Shown here: piece by piece, positions 13,977-21,345 of the stretch | Layout: each line of letters opens with the position of its first letter | How positions within the stretch are numbered: position 1 is the first letter of the stretch | Assembly (NCBI GenBank): GCA_002362175.1 | Contig: DETU01000079.1 | Span: forward strand, 1-25,258 | Source: Ruminococcus sp. UBA3280 | Lineage (GTDB): Bacteria; Bacillota; Clostridia; Oscillospirales; Ruminococcaceae | Length of the DNA stretch: 25,258 nucleotides | Direction of reading: 5' to 3' | Made by a program: the position numbers and the translations under genes | The notes under the pieces: generated by a model | Databases searched by the model: none | Told to the model about the DNA's origin: nothing | What the model saw: the letters and a program-made list of their open reading frames with translations, nothing else

Positions 13977-15656
13977 ATGTTATCTGATATCGAAATCGCT
14001 CAGGGTGCAGAAATGAAACCCATAAATCAAATCGCTGAATCAATAGGAATTGAATATGATGACCTTGAACCTTATGGTCACTACAAAGCCAAGGTTTCTG
14101 AACAGCTTTACTCAAAACTTTCAGACAGAAAAGACGGAAATCTTATTCTTGTTACTGCTATAAATCCTACTCCTGCCGGTGAGGGAAAAACTACAGTAAG
14201 TGCAGGACTTGCAGAAGCTATGGGAAAAATCGGAAAGAAAGCCGTTCTTGCCCTGCGTGAGCCGTCTTTAGGACCTGTTTTCGGAATAAAAGGCGGTGCA
14301 GCAGGAGGCGGTTACGCTCAGGTTGTTCCAATGGAGGACATAAATCTTCACTTTACAGGCGATATGCACGCCATTACTTCCGCAAATAATCTTCTCTGTG
14401 CCGTGATTGACAATCATATTCAGCAGGGAAACGAATTGCAGATTGACCAGCGTCGTATAATGTTCAAACGCTGTATGGATATGAACGACCGTGCATTGAG
14501 AGATATTGTTATAGGTCTCGGCGGAAAAATGAACGGTGTACCGCGTGAGGACGGATTCAATATAACCGTTGCTTCCGAAATCATGGCTATACTTTGTCTT
14601 GCTTCCGATATTGCAGACCTTAAGAAAAGACTCGGTAATATTCTTGTTGCATACGATTTAAGCGGAAAACCTGTTTTTGCCGAACAGCTCGGAGTATGCG
14701 GTGCTATGACTGCCCTGCTCAAAGATGCCCTTAAACCTAACCTTGTACAGACACTTGAAAACAATCCTGCTTTCATTCATGGGGGACCTTTCGCAAATAT
14801 CGCACATGGCTGTAATTCACTGCGTGCTACAAAACTCGCTCTTAAACTCGGTGATTACTGTATTACTGAAGCAGGATTCGGCTCGGATTTAGGTGCTGAA
14901 AAGTTCTTTGATATAAAGTGCCGTTACGGAAAATTAAAGCCTTCCTGCGTTGTACTTGTTGCAACCATAAGGGCGTTGAAGTATAACGGCGGTGTTGCAA
15001 AAACAGACCTTTCCGCAGAAAATCTTACCGCACTTGAAAAAGGTATTGTAAATCTTAAAACCCACATTGAAAATATGCAGAAGTATAACGTACCTGTAGT
15101 TGTTGCGGTTAACCGTTTCGGAACTGATACCGACAATGAAATTAAATTCGTTGAGGATTTCTGTGCAGAAATGGGCGTAAGAGTTTCTATGTGTGAAGTG
15201 TTTGCAAAAGGCGGTGAGGGCGGTAAGGACCTTGCTGAAAAAGTTTGTGCGGTTATAGACGAAAATTCAGACAAGGAAAATAAATTCGCTCCGATTTATG
15301 ATGAAAAACTTCCGATAAAGGAAAAAGTAGAGATTATTGCAAAGGAAATCTACCGTGCAGACGGTGTTATATATACGGCACAGGCTGAAAAGGCAATAAA
15401 AGAAATTGAAAACATTGGTTTCGGACAGCTTCCCGTATGCGTTGCAAAAACACAGTATTCTCTTTCGGATAATCCGTCACTTCTCGGTAAACCCGAAAAC
15501 TTTAAAATTACAGTACGTGATGCAAAGCTTTCATCGGGAGCAGGTTTTGTTGTAATCTATACGGGTGATATTCTTACTATGCCGGGTTTACCTAAAAAAC
15601 CGTCTGCATTCAATATCGACTGCGACGAAAACGGCAATATTACAGGACTGTTCTGA
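13977..15656 (+). CDS. fhs: Formate--tetrahydrofolate ligase
   Basis: This enzyme makes 10-formyl-THF from formate, THF and ATP in the cytosol, feeding purine and methionyl-tRNA formylation and the methyl branch of one-carbon metabolism. From the ATG at 13977 the protein has 559 aa, close to the 556 typical of the family. P-loop TPAGEGKTT lies at 65-73; further family blocks are LREPSLGPVFGIKGGAAGGGYAQV, INLHFTGDMHAI, and the C-terminal TMPGLPKKPSA. CGGAGG lies 6 nt before the ATG. The first gene of a run with tsaE, it shares one base with that gene. No riboswitch fits in the roughly 35-nt leader. Confidence 0.96.
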   Translation: MLSDIEIAQGAEMKPINQIAESIGIEYDDLEPYGHYKAKVSEQLYSKLSDRKDGNLILVTAINPTPAGEGKTTVSAGLAEAMGKIGKKAVLALREPSLGPVFGIKGGAAGGGYAQVVPMEDINLHFTGDMHAITSANNLLCAVIDNHIQQGNELQIDQRRIMFKRCMDMNDRALRDIVIGLGGKMNGVPREDGFNITVASEIMAILCLASDIADLKKRLGNILVAYDLSGKPVFAEQLGVCGAMTALLKDALKPNLVQTLENNPAFIHGGPFANIAHGCNSLRATKLALKLGDYCITEAGFGSDLGAEKFFDIKCRYGKLKPSCVVLVATIRALKYNGGVAKTDLSAENLTALEKGIVNLKTHIENMQKYNVPVVVAVNRFGTDTDNEIKFVEDFCAEMGVRVSMCEVFAKGGEGGKDLAEKVCAVIDENSDKENKFAPIYDEKLPIKEKVEIIAKEIYRADGVIYTAQAEKAIKEIENIGFGQLPVCVAKTQYSLSDNPSLLGKPENFKITVRDAKLSSGAGFVVIYTGDILTMPGLPKKPSAFNIDCDENGNITGLF

Positions 15657-16102
15657 TGAATATGAAAATTATTACACATTCTCCGCAGGAAACAATAAAG
15701 ACCGCCGAAAAACTCGGCTCACTTCTAAGAGCAGGGGATATAATAGCGTATAAAGGCGGTCTTGGTGCAGGAAAAACCACTTTTACCCGTGGTATTGCTT
15801 CAGGTCTTGGGCTGGGTGACTGCGTTTCTTCTCCGACTTTTGCCCTTGTCAACGAATACAGAGGAGATGGTATAACACTATATCATTTCGATATGTACCG
15901 TATACAGACCGAAGAGGGTCTTGAATCAACGGGTTTTTTTGACTATCCTTTTGACGAAAATATTGCCGTTATTGAGTGGTCGGAAAATATTGAAGATTTC
16001 CTGCCGAAACAAACTATATATATAATCATTAATCCGATAAGTGAAAACGAAAGGGAAATAATTATTGAGGGTGGTGAAAGATTTGCTGATACTTGGAATT
16101 GA
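15656..16102 (+). CDS. tsaE: tRNA threonylcarbamoyladenosine biosynthesis ATPase TsaE
   Basis: TsaE is the small ATPase of the TsaBDE complex that makes t6A37 in ANN-decoding tRNAs. The 148-aa protein has Walker A GGLGAGKTT (34-42), the family block SSPTFALVNEY, the YHFDMYRI strand with its conserved Asp, and IEWSENIEDFLP. The start codon overlaps the fhs stop by one base (TGATG) and has no clear ribosome-binding site, so it probably depends on translational coupling; the ATG two codons later is an alternative. The 3' end overlaps tsaB. Confidence 0.93.
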   Translation: MNMKIITHSPQETIKTAEKLGSLLRAGDIIAYKGGLGAGKTTFTRGIASGLGLGDCVSSPTFALVNEYRGDGITLYHFDMYRIQTEEGLESTGFFDYPFDENIAVIEWSENIEDFLPKQTIYIIINPISENEREIIIEGGERFADTWN

Positions 16103-16766
16103 TACCTCAGGAAAGACTGCGTCGGTTTCGCTTTTTGACTCCGATACGGAAATTTTTCTTGCAGAAAGTACACTGTACACTCAAAAGACACATTCTCAGG
16201 TCATAATGCCTATGGTAAAGGATATAATATATGATGCAGGGAAAACAATGTCTGATATTGACAGGATAGCAGTTGCCGACGGTCCGGGGTCATATACGGG
16301 TCTCAGAATAGGCGTTGCAGGAGTAAAAGCAATGTGTTTTGCACTCGGCTGTAAATGCGTAGGTGTTTCCACACTGGAGGGACTGGCTTATAATAATGTC
16401 ACCTTTCACGGAACTATATGCTCCGTAATGAAAGCAAGGAGAGAACTTGTCTATACCTGTTCATATAAAAGTGATGGTTATTTTATTGAACCGTTATGCG
16501 AAGAGAAAATTATTAGCCGTGACGAACTTGCGGAGTTTCTCGCTCTCAACGGTACGGAAGCACTTCTCTGCGGTGACGGTGCGGTTGACTTCTTTACGGA
16601 CTACCGTTCCCCGAAACTCTTTATTGCACCGCCTCAGAACAGATTACAGAATGCTTCGGGTGTCTGTCTTGCTTCTCTTTCAAAGAAAGAAGTTTCACCT
16701 GATGAACTGGAAGTTTCATATTTACAGAAAGTAAAGGCTGAAAAGGATTTAGAGGACAAAAAATAA
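16083..16766 (+). CDS. tsaB: tRNA threonylcarbamoyladenosine biosynthesis protein TsaB
   Basis: TsaB is an ASKHA-fold protein that binds TsaD and TsaE for t6A synthesis. Family marks are the N-terminal LILGIDTSGKTASVSL, the HSQVIMPMV helix and GPGSYTGLRIGVAGVKAM. Homologues begin exactly at MLILGIDTS, which points to the TTG at 16083. A GAGGGTGG sequence (16067-16074) lies 8 nt upstream, so I prefer this TTG over the TTG at 16065 and the GTGs at 16071 and 16074. The product is then 227 aa and overlaps tsaE by 20 bp. TsaD, the catalytic partner, is not in this window. The gene ends 49 bp before rpiB. Confidence 0.9.
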   Translation: MLILGIDTSGKTASVSLFDSDTEIFLAESTLYTQKTHSQVIMPMVKDIIYDAGKTMSDIDRIAVADGPGSYTGLRIGVAGVKAMCFALGCKCVGVSTLEGLAYNNVTFHGTICSVMKARRELVYTCSYKSDGYFIEPLCEEKIISRDELAEFLALNGTEALLCGDGAVDFFTDYRSPKLFIAPPQNRLQNASGVCLASLSKKEVSPDELEVSYLQKVKAEKDLEDKK

Positions 16767-16815
16767 TCCGCAGAAGTTTTACCAATTATAAATTAATATA
16801 ATGGAGGATTTTAAA

Positions 16816-17256
16816 ATGATTGCAATTGGCTGTGACCACGCAGGAGTTGAAATGAAAAAAGCCGTTATTGAGGCTCTTTCCGAAAAAGGTTTTGAATTTA
16901 AAGATTTGGGTACTGACGGTCAGCCGTGTGATTACCCTGTTGTTGCAAAAGCAGTATGTGAAGAAGTTGCTTCGGGAAACTGTGAAAAGGGCATTTTGAT
17001 ATGCGGTACAGGTATAGGAATGTCAATAGCCGCGAACAAAGTAAAGGGCATAAGAGCCGCACTCTGTTCTGATTCGTTCTCTACAAAATTCACACGTCTG
17101 CATAATGATTCAAATGTTATGTGCATGGGTGCGAGAGTTCTCGGAAACGGTCTTGCCTGCGAACTTGCAGAAATTTTCCTGATAACAGGCTTTGAGGGCG
17201 GTCGTCATCAGAGAAGAATTGACCTTATCACCGATATTGAAAATAATAATCTGTAA
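16816..17256 (+). CDS. rpiB: Ribose-5-phosphate isomerase B
   Basis: RpiB interconverts ribose-5-phosphate and ribulose-5-phosphate in the pentose phosphate pathway. The 146-aa protein has the standard blocks: MIAIGCDHAGVEMK at the start, DYPVVAKAV, catalytic Cys in ICGTGIGMSIAANK, RAALCSDSF, HNDSNVMCMGARVLG and the C-terminal GGRHQRRIDLI. The ATG at 16816 is chosen because GGAGG lies 8 nt upstream; an in-frame ATG at 16801 would place the ribosome-binding site inside the gene. RpiB relatives such as LacAB isomerise galactose-6-phosphate, but no lac genes are nearby, so RpiB is the better call. Confidence 0.92.
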   Translation: MIAIGCDHAGVEMKKAVIEALSEKGFEFKDLGTDGQPCDYPVVAKAVCEEVASGNCEKGILICGTGIGMSIAANKVKGIRAALCSDSFSTKFTRLHNDSNVMCMGARVLGNGLACELAEIFLITGFEGGRHQRRIDLITDIENNNL

Positions 17257-17292
17257 TATTTCAGGTTAAAATAAATAAAGGAGGTACTGGAT

Positions 17293-17922
17293 ATGGGAGA
17301 GTTACACATTATTGACCACCCGCTTGTTCAGCACAAAATTTCACTCATGAGAGACAAGAACACCGGTTCAAAGGAATTCAGGGAACTTGTTTCGGAAACC
17401 GCTATGTTTATATGTTACGAGGCTACCCGTGATTTACCTCTTAAAGAGATAGAACTTGAAACACCGATAGCAGTTGCAAAGACAAAGATAATATCAGGCA
17501 GAAAGCTTGCGTTTGTACCGATTCTCAGAGCAGGTCTCGGAATGATTGAGGGCGTTACCGCTCTTGTTCCTGCTGCAAAGATAGGACATATCGGTCTGTT
17601 TCGTGACCCCGAAACTCATCAGGCTGTGAAATATTATGCAAAACTGCCCGACGATGTTGCGGAAAGAGACTGCATTATTATTGACCCTATGCTTGCTACG
17701 GGTTACTCAGCTTGTACGGCTATTGCAGAACTCAAAAAGCTTGGTGTAAAAAATATAAAGTTCATGTGTATCATCTGTTCACCCGAGGGCGTTGAAGCCG
17801 TTCAGAAAGAACACCCCGAAGTTGACATTTACTGTGCGTCTCTTGACAAGGGGCTGAATGAAGATAAATTCATAGTCCCCGGAATAGGCGACGCAGGTGA
17901 CAGAATGTTCGGCACAAAGTAA
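17293..17922 (+). CDS. upp: Uracil phosphoribosyltransferase
   Basis: Upp converts uracil and PRPP to UMP in pyrimidine salvage. The 209-aa protein has the normal length. The start reads HIIDHPLVQHKISLMRD, typical of the family; PILRAGLGM at 77-84 and the PRPP loop DPMLATGYSA at 131-140 are present, as is the late PGIGDAGDRMFGT with the uracil-binding Gly-Asp. AAGGAGG precedes the ATG at good distance. It sits 36 bp after rpiB and 24 bp before mrp. No PyrR-type or purine leader is seen, so it is likely expressed as part of the operon. Confidence 0.96.
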   Translation: MGELHIIDHPLVQHKISLMRDKNTGSKEFRELVSETAMFICYEATRDLPLKEIELETPIAVAKTKIISGRKLAFVPILRAGLGMIEGVTALVPAAKIGHIGLFRDPETHQAVKYYAKLPDDVAERDCIIIDPMLATGYSACTAIAELKKLGVKNIKFMCIICSPEGVEAVQKEHPEVDIYCASLDKGLNEDKFIVPGIGDAGDRMFGTK

Positions 17923-17946
17923 TTATAAAAGGAGAGTATTTTTATT

Positions 17947-18771
17947 ATGTCAAACGAATGTAATAACGATTGTTCAAGCTGTGCAAGTGCGGGAAACTGC
18001 AATCAGCCCAAAAGTTTTCTCGAAAAGCCAAACGAAATGAGCAACATCGGTAAAGTTATCGGTATTGTAAGCGGTAAGGGTGGTGTAGGAAAAACTATGG
18101 TTTCCTCACTTCTTGCTGTAAGTATGCAGAGAAGAAACAAGAATGTAGGTATTCTTGATGCTGATATTACAGGTCCGTCCGTACCGAAGGCTTTCGGCAT
18201 ACACGGCAAGGCTGAAGCTTGTGAAAATGGTATTTTTCCGTCAAAGAGCAAGACAGGCATTGATGTTATGTCTGTAAATCTTCTGCTTGAAAACGAATCC
18301 GACCCTGTTGTATGGAGAGGTCCTGTAATTGCAGGCGTTGTAAAACAGTTCTGGACAGACGTTATTTGGAAAGACACTGACTATCTCTTTGTTGATATGC
18401 CCCCGGGAACAGGCGATGTTCCGCTTACGGTATTCCAGTCGTTCCCCGTTGACGGAATCGTTATTGTTACATCTCCGCAGGAACTCGTTTCAATGATTGT
18501 CGGAAAAGCTGTTAAAATGGCTAAAATCATGAATATTCCAATTATTGGAATCATTGAGAACATGAGTTATTATGAGTGTCCCGACTGTAAAAAGAAAATA
18601 AACGTTTTCGGTGACAGTCATCTTGAAGAAATCGCAGCACAGTATAATATACCGGTTCTTGCAAGACTTCCTATCTGTACAGACCTCGCAAAGCTCTGCG
18701 ATAACGGTACGATAGAACTCTTTGAGGGCGACTGGCTCGAAGAAGCAACTGACAAAATTGAAAACTTATAA
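17947..18771 (+). CDS. Mrp/NBP35-type iron-sulfur carrier ATPase
   Basis: This is a P-loop ATPase that holds and transfers a 4Fe-4S cluster. In 274 aa: a deviant Walker A GKGGVGKT (43-50), the ITGPSVPKAFG block, DMPPGTGD (150-157), and the cluster-binding pair CPDC (Cys211, Cys214) that bridges the dimer. An unusual N-terminal tail carries four further cysteines (5, 9, 12, 18), as in eukaryotic Nbp35 and some clostridial Mrp proteins, so a second cluster may bind there. It lacks the DUF59 domain of longer bacterial Mrp. GGAGAG lies about 9 nt before the ATG. It is the last gene of the fhs run, and no clear terminator follows. Confidence 0.92.
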   Translation: MSNECNNDCSSCASAGNCNQPKSFLEKPNEMSNIGKVIGIVSGKGGVGKTMVSSLLAVSMQRRNKNVGILDADITGPSVPKAFGIHGKAEACENGIFPSKSKTGIDVMSVNLLLENESDPVVWRGPVIAGVVKQFWTDVIWKDTDYLFVDMPPGTGDVPLTVFQSFPVDGIVIVTSPQELVSMIVGKAVKMAKIMNIPIIGIIENMSYYECPDCKKKINVFGDSHLEEIAAQYNIPVLARLPICTDLAKLCDNGTIELFEGDWLEEATDKIENL

Positions 18772-18866
18772 ATATTTCCGACATTCATTTTTACTAACAC
18801 TGCACAAATTTTTTTATCTGTTTTTGTTGTGTTATCACAAAGATATGATAATTTCATTTCCTCATA

Positions 18867-18895
18867 TTGACAAAAATGCTAAATCATGGTATCAT
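18867..18895 (+). promoter_or_regulatory. Enolase promoter
   Basis: TTGACA (18867-18872) and TATCAT (18890-18895) are 17 bp apart. The leader is about 64 nt. It and the spacer carry TCATGG at 18884, 18899 and 18940, and a CATGGC (18900-18905) / GCCATG (18924-18929) inverted pair of unclear meaning. Confidence 0.78.
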
Positions 18896-18965
18896 TAATC
18901 ATGGCTAATAATAGCAAAATTTCGCCATGTAAATCATATTCATGGCAGATTGGAGAAACTTTATT

Positions 18966-20267
18966 ATGAGCAATTTAACAATTGAAAAGGTAGTCGGCAG
19001 AGAAATCATGGATTCAAGAGGAAATCCTACAGTTGAGGCTGAAGTATATCTCGCTGACGGTACAGTTGCAAGAGGTACTGCTCCCAGCGGTGCATCTACA
19101 GGTGAATTCGAGGCTCTCGAACTCCGTGACGGTGACAAGTCCCGTTATCTCGGAAAGGGTGTTCAGAAGGCTGTTGAAAACATCAACACAACTATCAACG
19201 AAGTTCTTACAGGCATGGACGCTTCTGACATCTACGCTGTAGATAAGGCTATGATTGAAGCTGACGGCACAAAGGACAAGTCTAATCTCGGTGCAAACGC
19301 TGTTCTCGCAGTTTCTATTGCTGCTGCAAGAGCTGCTTCCGTTTCACTCGGTATTCCGCTTTACAGATTCCTCGGCGGTATTCAGGGTACAAAGCTCCCT
19401 GTTCCTATGATGAACATTCTCAACGGTGGTGCTCATGCTACAAATACTGTTGATACACAGGAATTCATGATTATGCCTGTTGGTGCTCCTTCATTCAAGG
19501 AAGCTCTCAGATGGTGTGCAGAAGTTTTCCATAACCTTGCTAAGATTCTCAAGGCTAAGGGTCTTGCTACATCAGTAGGCGACGAGGGCGGTTTTGCTCC
19601 TAACCTCGCAAGCGATGAAGAAACTATCGAAACAATTCTTGAAGCTGTAAAGGCTGCAGGTTATGAACCCGGTAAGGACTTCATGATTGCTATGGACGCT
19701 GCTTCTTCTGAGTGGAAAGACAAGGAAAAGGGTATCGGTTTCTACAAACAGCCGAAGTCAGGCAAGACATTTACTTCTGATGAACTTATTGCTCACTGGG
19801 AAGCTCTCGTTGACAAGTATCCTATCATCTCTATCGAAGATGGTCTTGATGAAGAGGACTGGGAAGGCTGGCAGAGAATGACTGCTAAACTCGGCGGTAA
19901 GGTTCAGCTTGTTGGTGACGACCTTTTCGTAACAAACACAGAGAGACTTTCAAAGGGTATCGGTCTTGGTGCAGGTAACTCAATCCTTATCAAGCTCAAC
20001 CAGATTGGTTCAGTTTCCGAAACTCTTGAAGCTATCAAGATGGCTCACAAGGCTGGCTACACAGCTATTTCTTCACACCGTTCAGGTGAAACAGCTGACA
20101 CAACTATTGCTGACCTCGCTGTTGCTCTCAATACTTGTCAGATTAAGACAGGTGCTCCGAGCCGTTCAGAGCGTGTTGCTAAGTACAATCAGCTTCTCAG
20201 AATTGAAGAAGAACTTGGTGCTTCTGCTGTATATCCGGGCATGGCTGCTTTCAATGTAAAGAGATAA
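18966..20267 (+). CDS. eno: Enolase
   Basis: Enolase interconverts 2-phosphoglycerate and phosphoenolpyruvate in glycolysis. The 433-aa protein covers the full family. Visible: N-terminal REIMDSRGNPTVE, PSGASTGEFEALELRD with the mobile loop, GGAHATN, VGDEGGFAPN with the catalytic Glu, metal ligands in AMDAA, SIEDGLDEEDW and LVGDDLFVTN, catalytic Lys in ILIKLNQIGS, and SHRSGETAD. GGAGA lies 9 nt before the ATG at 18966; the in-frame ATG at 18942 has no site. Codon use is strongly biased to GCT, CTC, AAG and GGT, unlike neighbours, as expected of a very highly expressed gene. It has its own promoter and terminator. Confidence 0.97.
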   Translation: MSNLTIEKVVGREIMDSRGNPTVEAEVYLADGTVARGTAPSGASTGEFEALELRDGDKSRYLGKGVQKAVENINTTINEVLTGMDASDIYAVDKAMIEADGTKDKSNLGANAVLAVSIAAARAASVSLGIPLYRFLGGIQGTKLPVPMMNILNGGAHATNTVDTQEFMIMPVGAPSFKEALRWCAEVFHNLAKILKAKGLATSVGDEGGFAPNLASDEETIETILEAVKAAGYEPGKDFMIAMDAASSEWKDKEKGIGFYKQPKSGKTFTSDELIAHWEALVDKYPIISIEDGLDEEDWEGWQRMTAKLGGKVQLVGDDLFVTNTERLSKGIGLGAGNSILIKLNQIGSVSETLEAIKMAHKAGYTAISSHRSGETADTTIADLAVALNTCQIKTGAPSRSERVAKYNQLLRIEEELGASAVYPGMAAFNVKR

Positions 20268-20288
20268 TTTGATTTACTCTTAAAAAAC

Positions 20289-20321
20289 AAGGCTGTATGG
20301 TGAAAACCGTACAGCCTTTTT
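20289..20321. terminator. Bidirectional terminator between eno and the mreB-type gene
   Basis: A 12-bp stem (20289-20300 with 20307-20318, one G-T pair) with loop TGAAAA has T runs on both strands. It ends eno on plus and the mreB-type gene on minus. Confidence 0.93.
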
Positions 20322-20322
20322 A

Positions 20323-21342
20323 TTATCTGTATTTATATACGGGAGCGGATTCAAAGCCGTCAAGCAGGGTGGTCATCTTTCCGAAAGCAAGTCCCGTGCC
20401 TTTTGCAACACAGTTTATTGCGTCCTTTGCGACACTGCATTTTATATCAAGTGTACGGCTTATAAGATGTGAAAGACCGCCGAGCAATGCACCTCCGCCA
20501 GTAAGTAAAAGACCGTTATCATAGATATCTCCGACGAGTTCAGGCGGAGAATCTTCAAGTACTTTTCTTATTGCCTCCATAATGGCAAAGGCATCATCTT
20601 CAACTGCTTTGAAAAGTTCGGTTTCACTTAAAAGCACCTGTGATGGCAGACCTTTCAGCAGACTGCGTCCCTTTACGATAAAAGTTATATCATCACTGGG
20701 GTCATAAAGATTGCAAAGCCCTATCTTTACTTTTTCGGCAGTCTGTTCACCTATCAGAAGCTTGTAATGATTCTGCATATATTTTATAATTGAACGGGTT
20801 ATAGCGTTTCCTGCAACTTTTATTGTATGGGAAGTTACAACTCCGTTCATTGAAACAATAGCAATATCCGTCGTACCTCCGCCTATATCTACTATCATAT
20901 GTCCCTTAGCCTTTGCAATGTCAACTTCTGCACCAATCATCGCCGCAACGGGTTCTTGTATAAGATAAACCTGCCTCGAACCTGCACTCTTTGCTGCATC
21001 AACTACCGCACGGCTTTCAATGTCGGTAACAAAAGCAGGGACACATATTATAACTCTTGGTTTCAGAATCTGATGACCTGCTATTTTCATAATAAATTCA
21101 CGTATCATACTGCGTGCAAGGTCGTCGTCGGAAATTACCCCCTCACTTACAGGACGTGCAACACATATATAATCAGGATTCCTGCCAATCATCTGATATG
21201 CTTCCTTTCCTACAGCAAGCACTCTTTCCGTCCTTGTATTGTAGGCTATAACAGACGGTTCACTTAGTACAACCCCCTTACTTCCCATAGTTATTACAAT
21301 ATTTGACGTACCTAAATCAATTCCGATATCGTTGTTGGACAT
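20323..21342 (-). CDS. MreB/Mbl-family actin-like cell-shape protein
   Basis: This is an actin-fold ATPase that forms membrane-bound filaments guiding lateral cell-wall synthesis. The 339-aa protein has the typical length. Visible: phosphate-1 loop IGIDLGTSNIV, SEPSVIAYN, EPVAAMIGAEVDI, phosphate-2 block IVDIGGGTTDIAIVS, and the adenosine block LLLTGGGALLGGLSHLI. The gene is not next to mreC or mreD, which favours an accessory paralogue (Mbl- or MreBH-like) over the principal MreB. It starts 3 bp after the recD2 stop, so the two are cotranscribed, with GGAAAGA as a ribosome-binding site inside recD2. Confidence 0.93.
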   Translation of the reverse strand: MSNNDIGIDLGTSNIVITMGSKGVVLSEPSVIAYNTRTERVLAVGKEAYQMIGRNPDYICVARPVSEGVISDDDLARSMIREFIMKIAGHQILKPRVIICVPAFVTDIESRAVVDAAKSAGSRQVYLIQEPVAAMIGAEVDIAKAKGHMIVDIGGGTTDIAIVSMNGVVTSHTIKVAGNAITRSIIKYMQNHYKLLIGEQTAEKVKIGLCNLYDPSDDITFIVKGRSLLKGLPSQVLLSETELFKAVEDDAFAIMEAIRKVLEDSPPELVGDIYDNGLLLTGGGALLGGLSHLISRTLDIKCSVAKDAINCVAKGTGLAFGKMTTLLDGFESAPVYKYR

Positions 21343-21345
21343 TTT

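Noticed and set aside
16797..16802. TATAAT before rpiB as a separate promoter
   Set aside because: No acceptable -35 is present at 16-18 bp, and the hexamer overlaps the region next to the ribosome-binding site.
18827..18840. TTGTG-TTAT-CACAA upstream of eno, resembling a Rex redox-sensor site
   Set aside because: The arms are only 5 bp with a 4-bp centre, whereas Rex sites have longer arms in an 18-bp frame; the site also lies about 27 bp upstream of the -35.
18772..18866. Terminator after mrp
   Set aside because: Only a bulged TAACAC/GTGTTA pairing is visible and the T run is in the loop region and not after the stem, so I did not call it.
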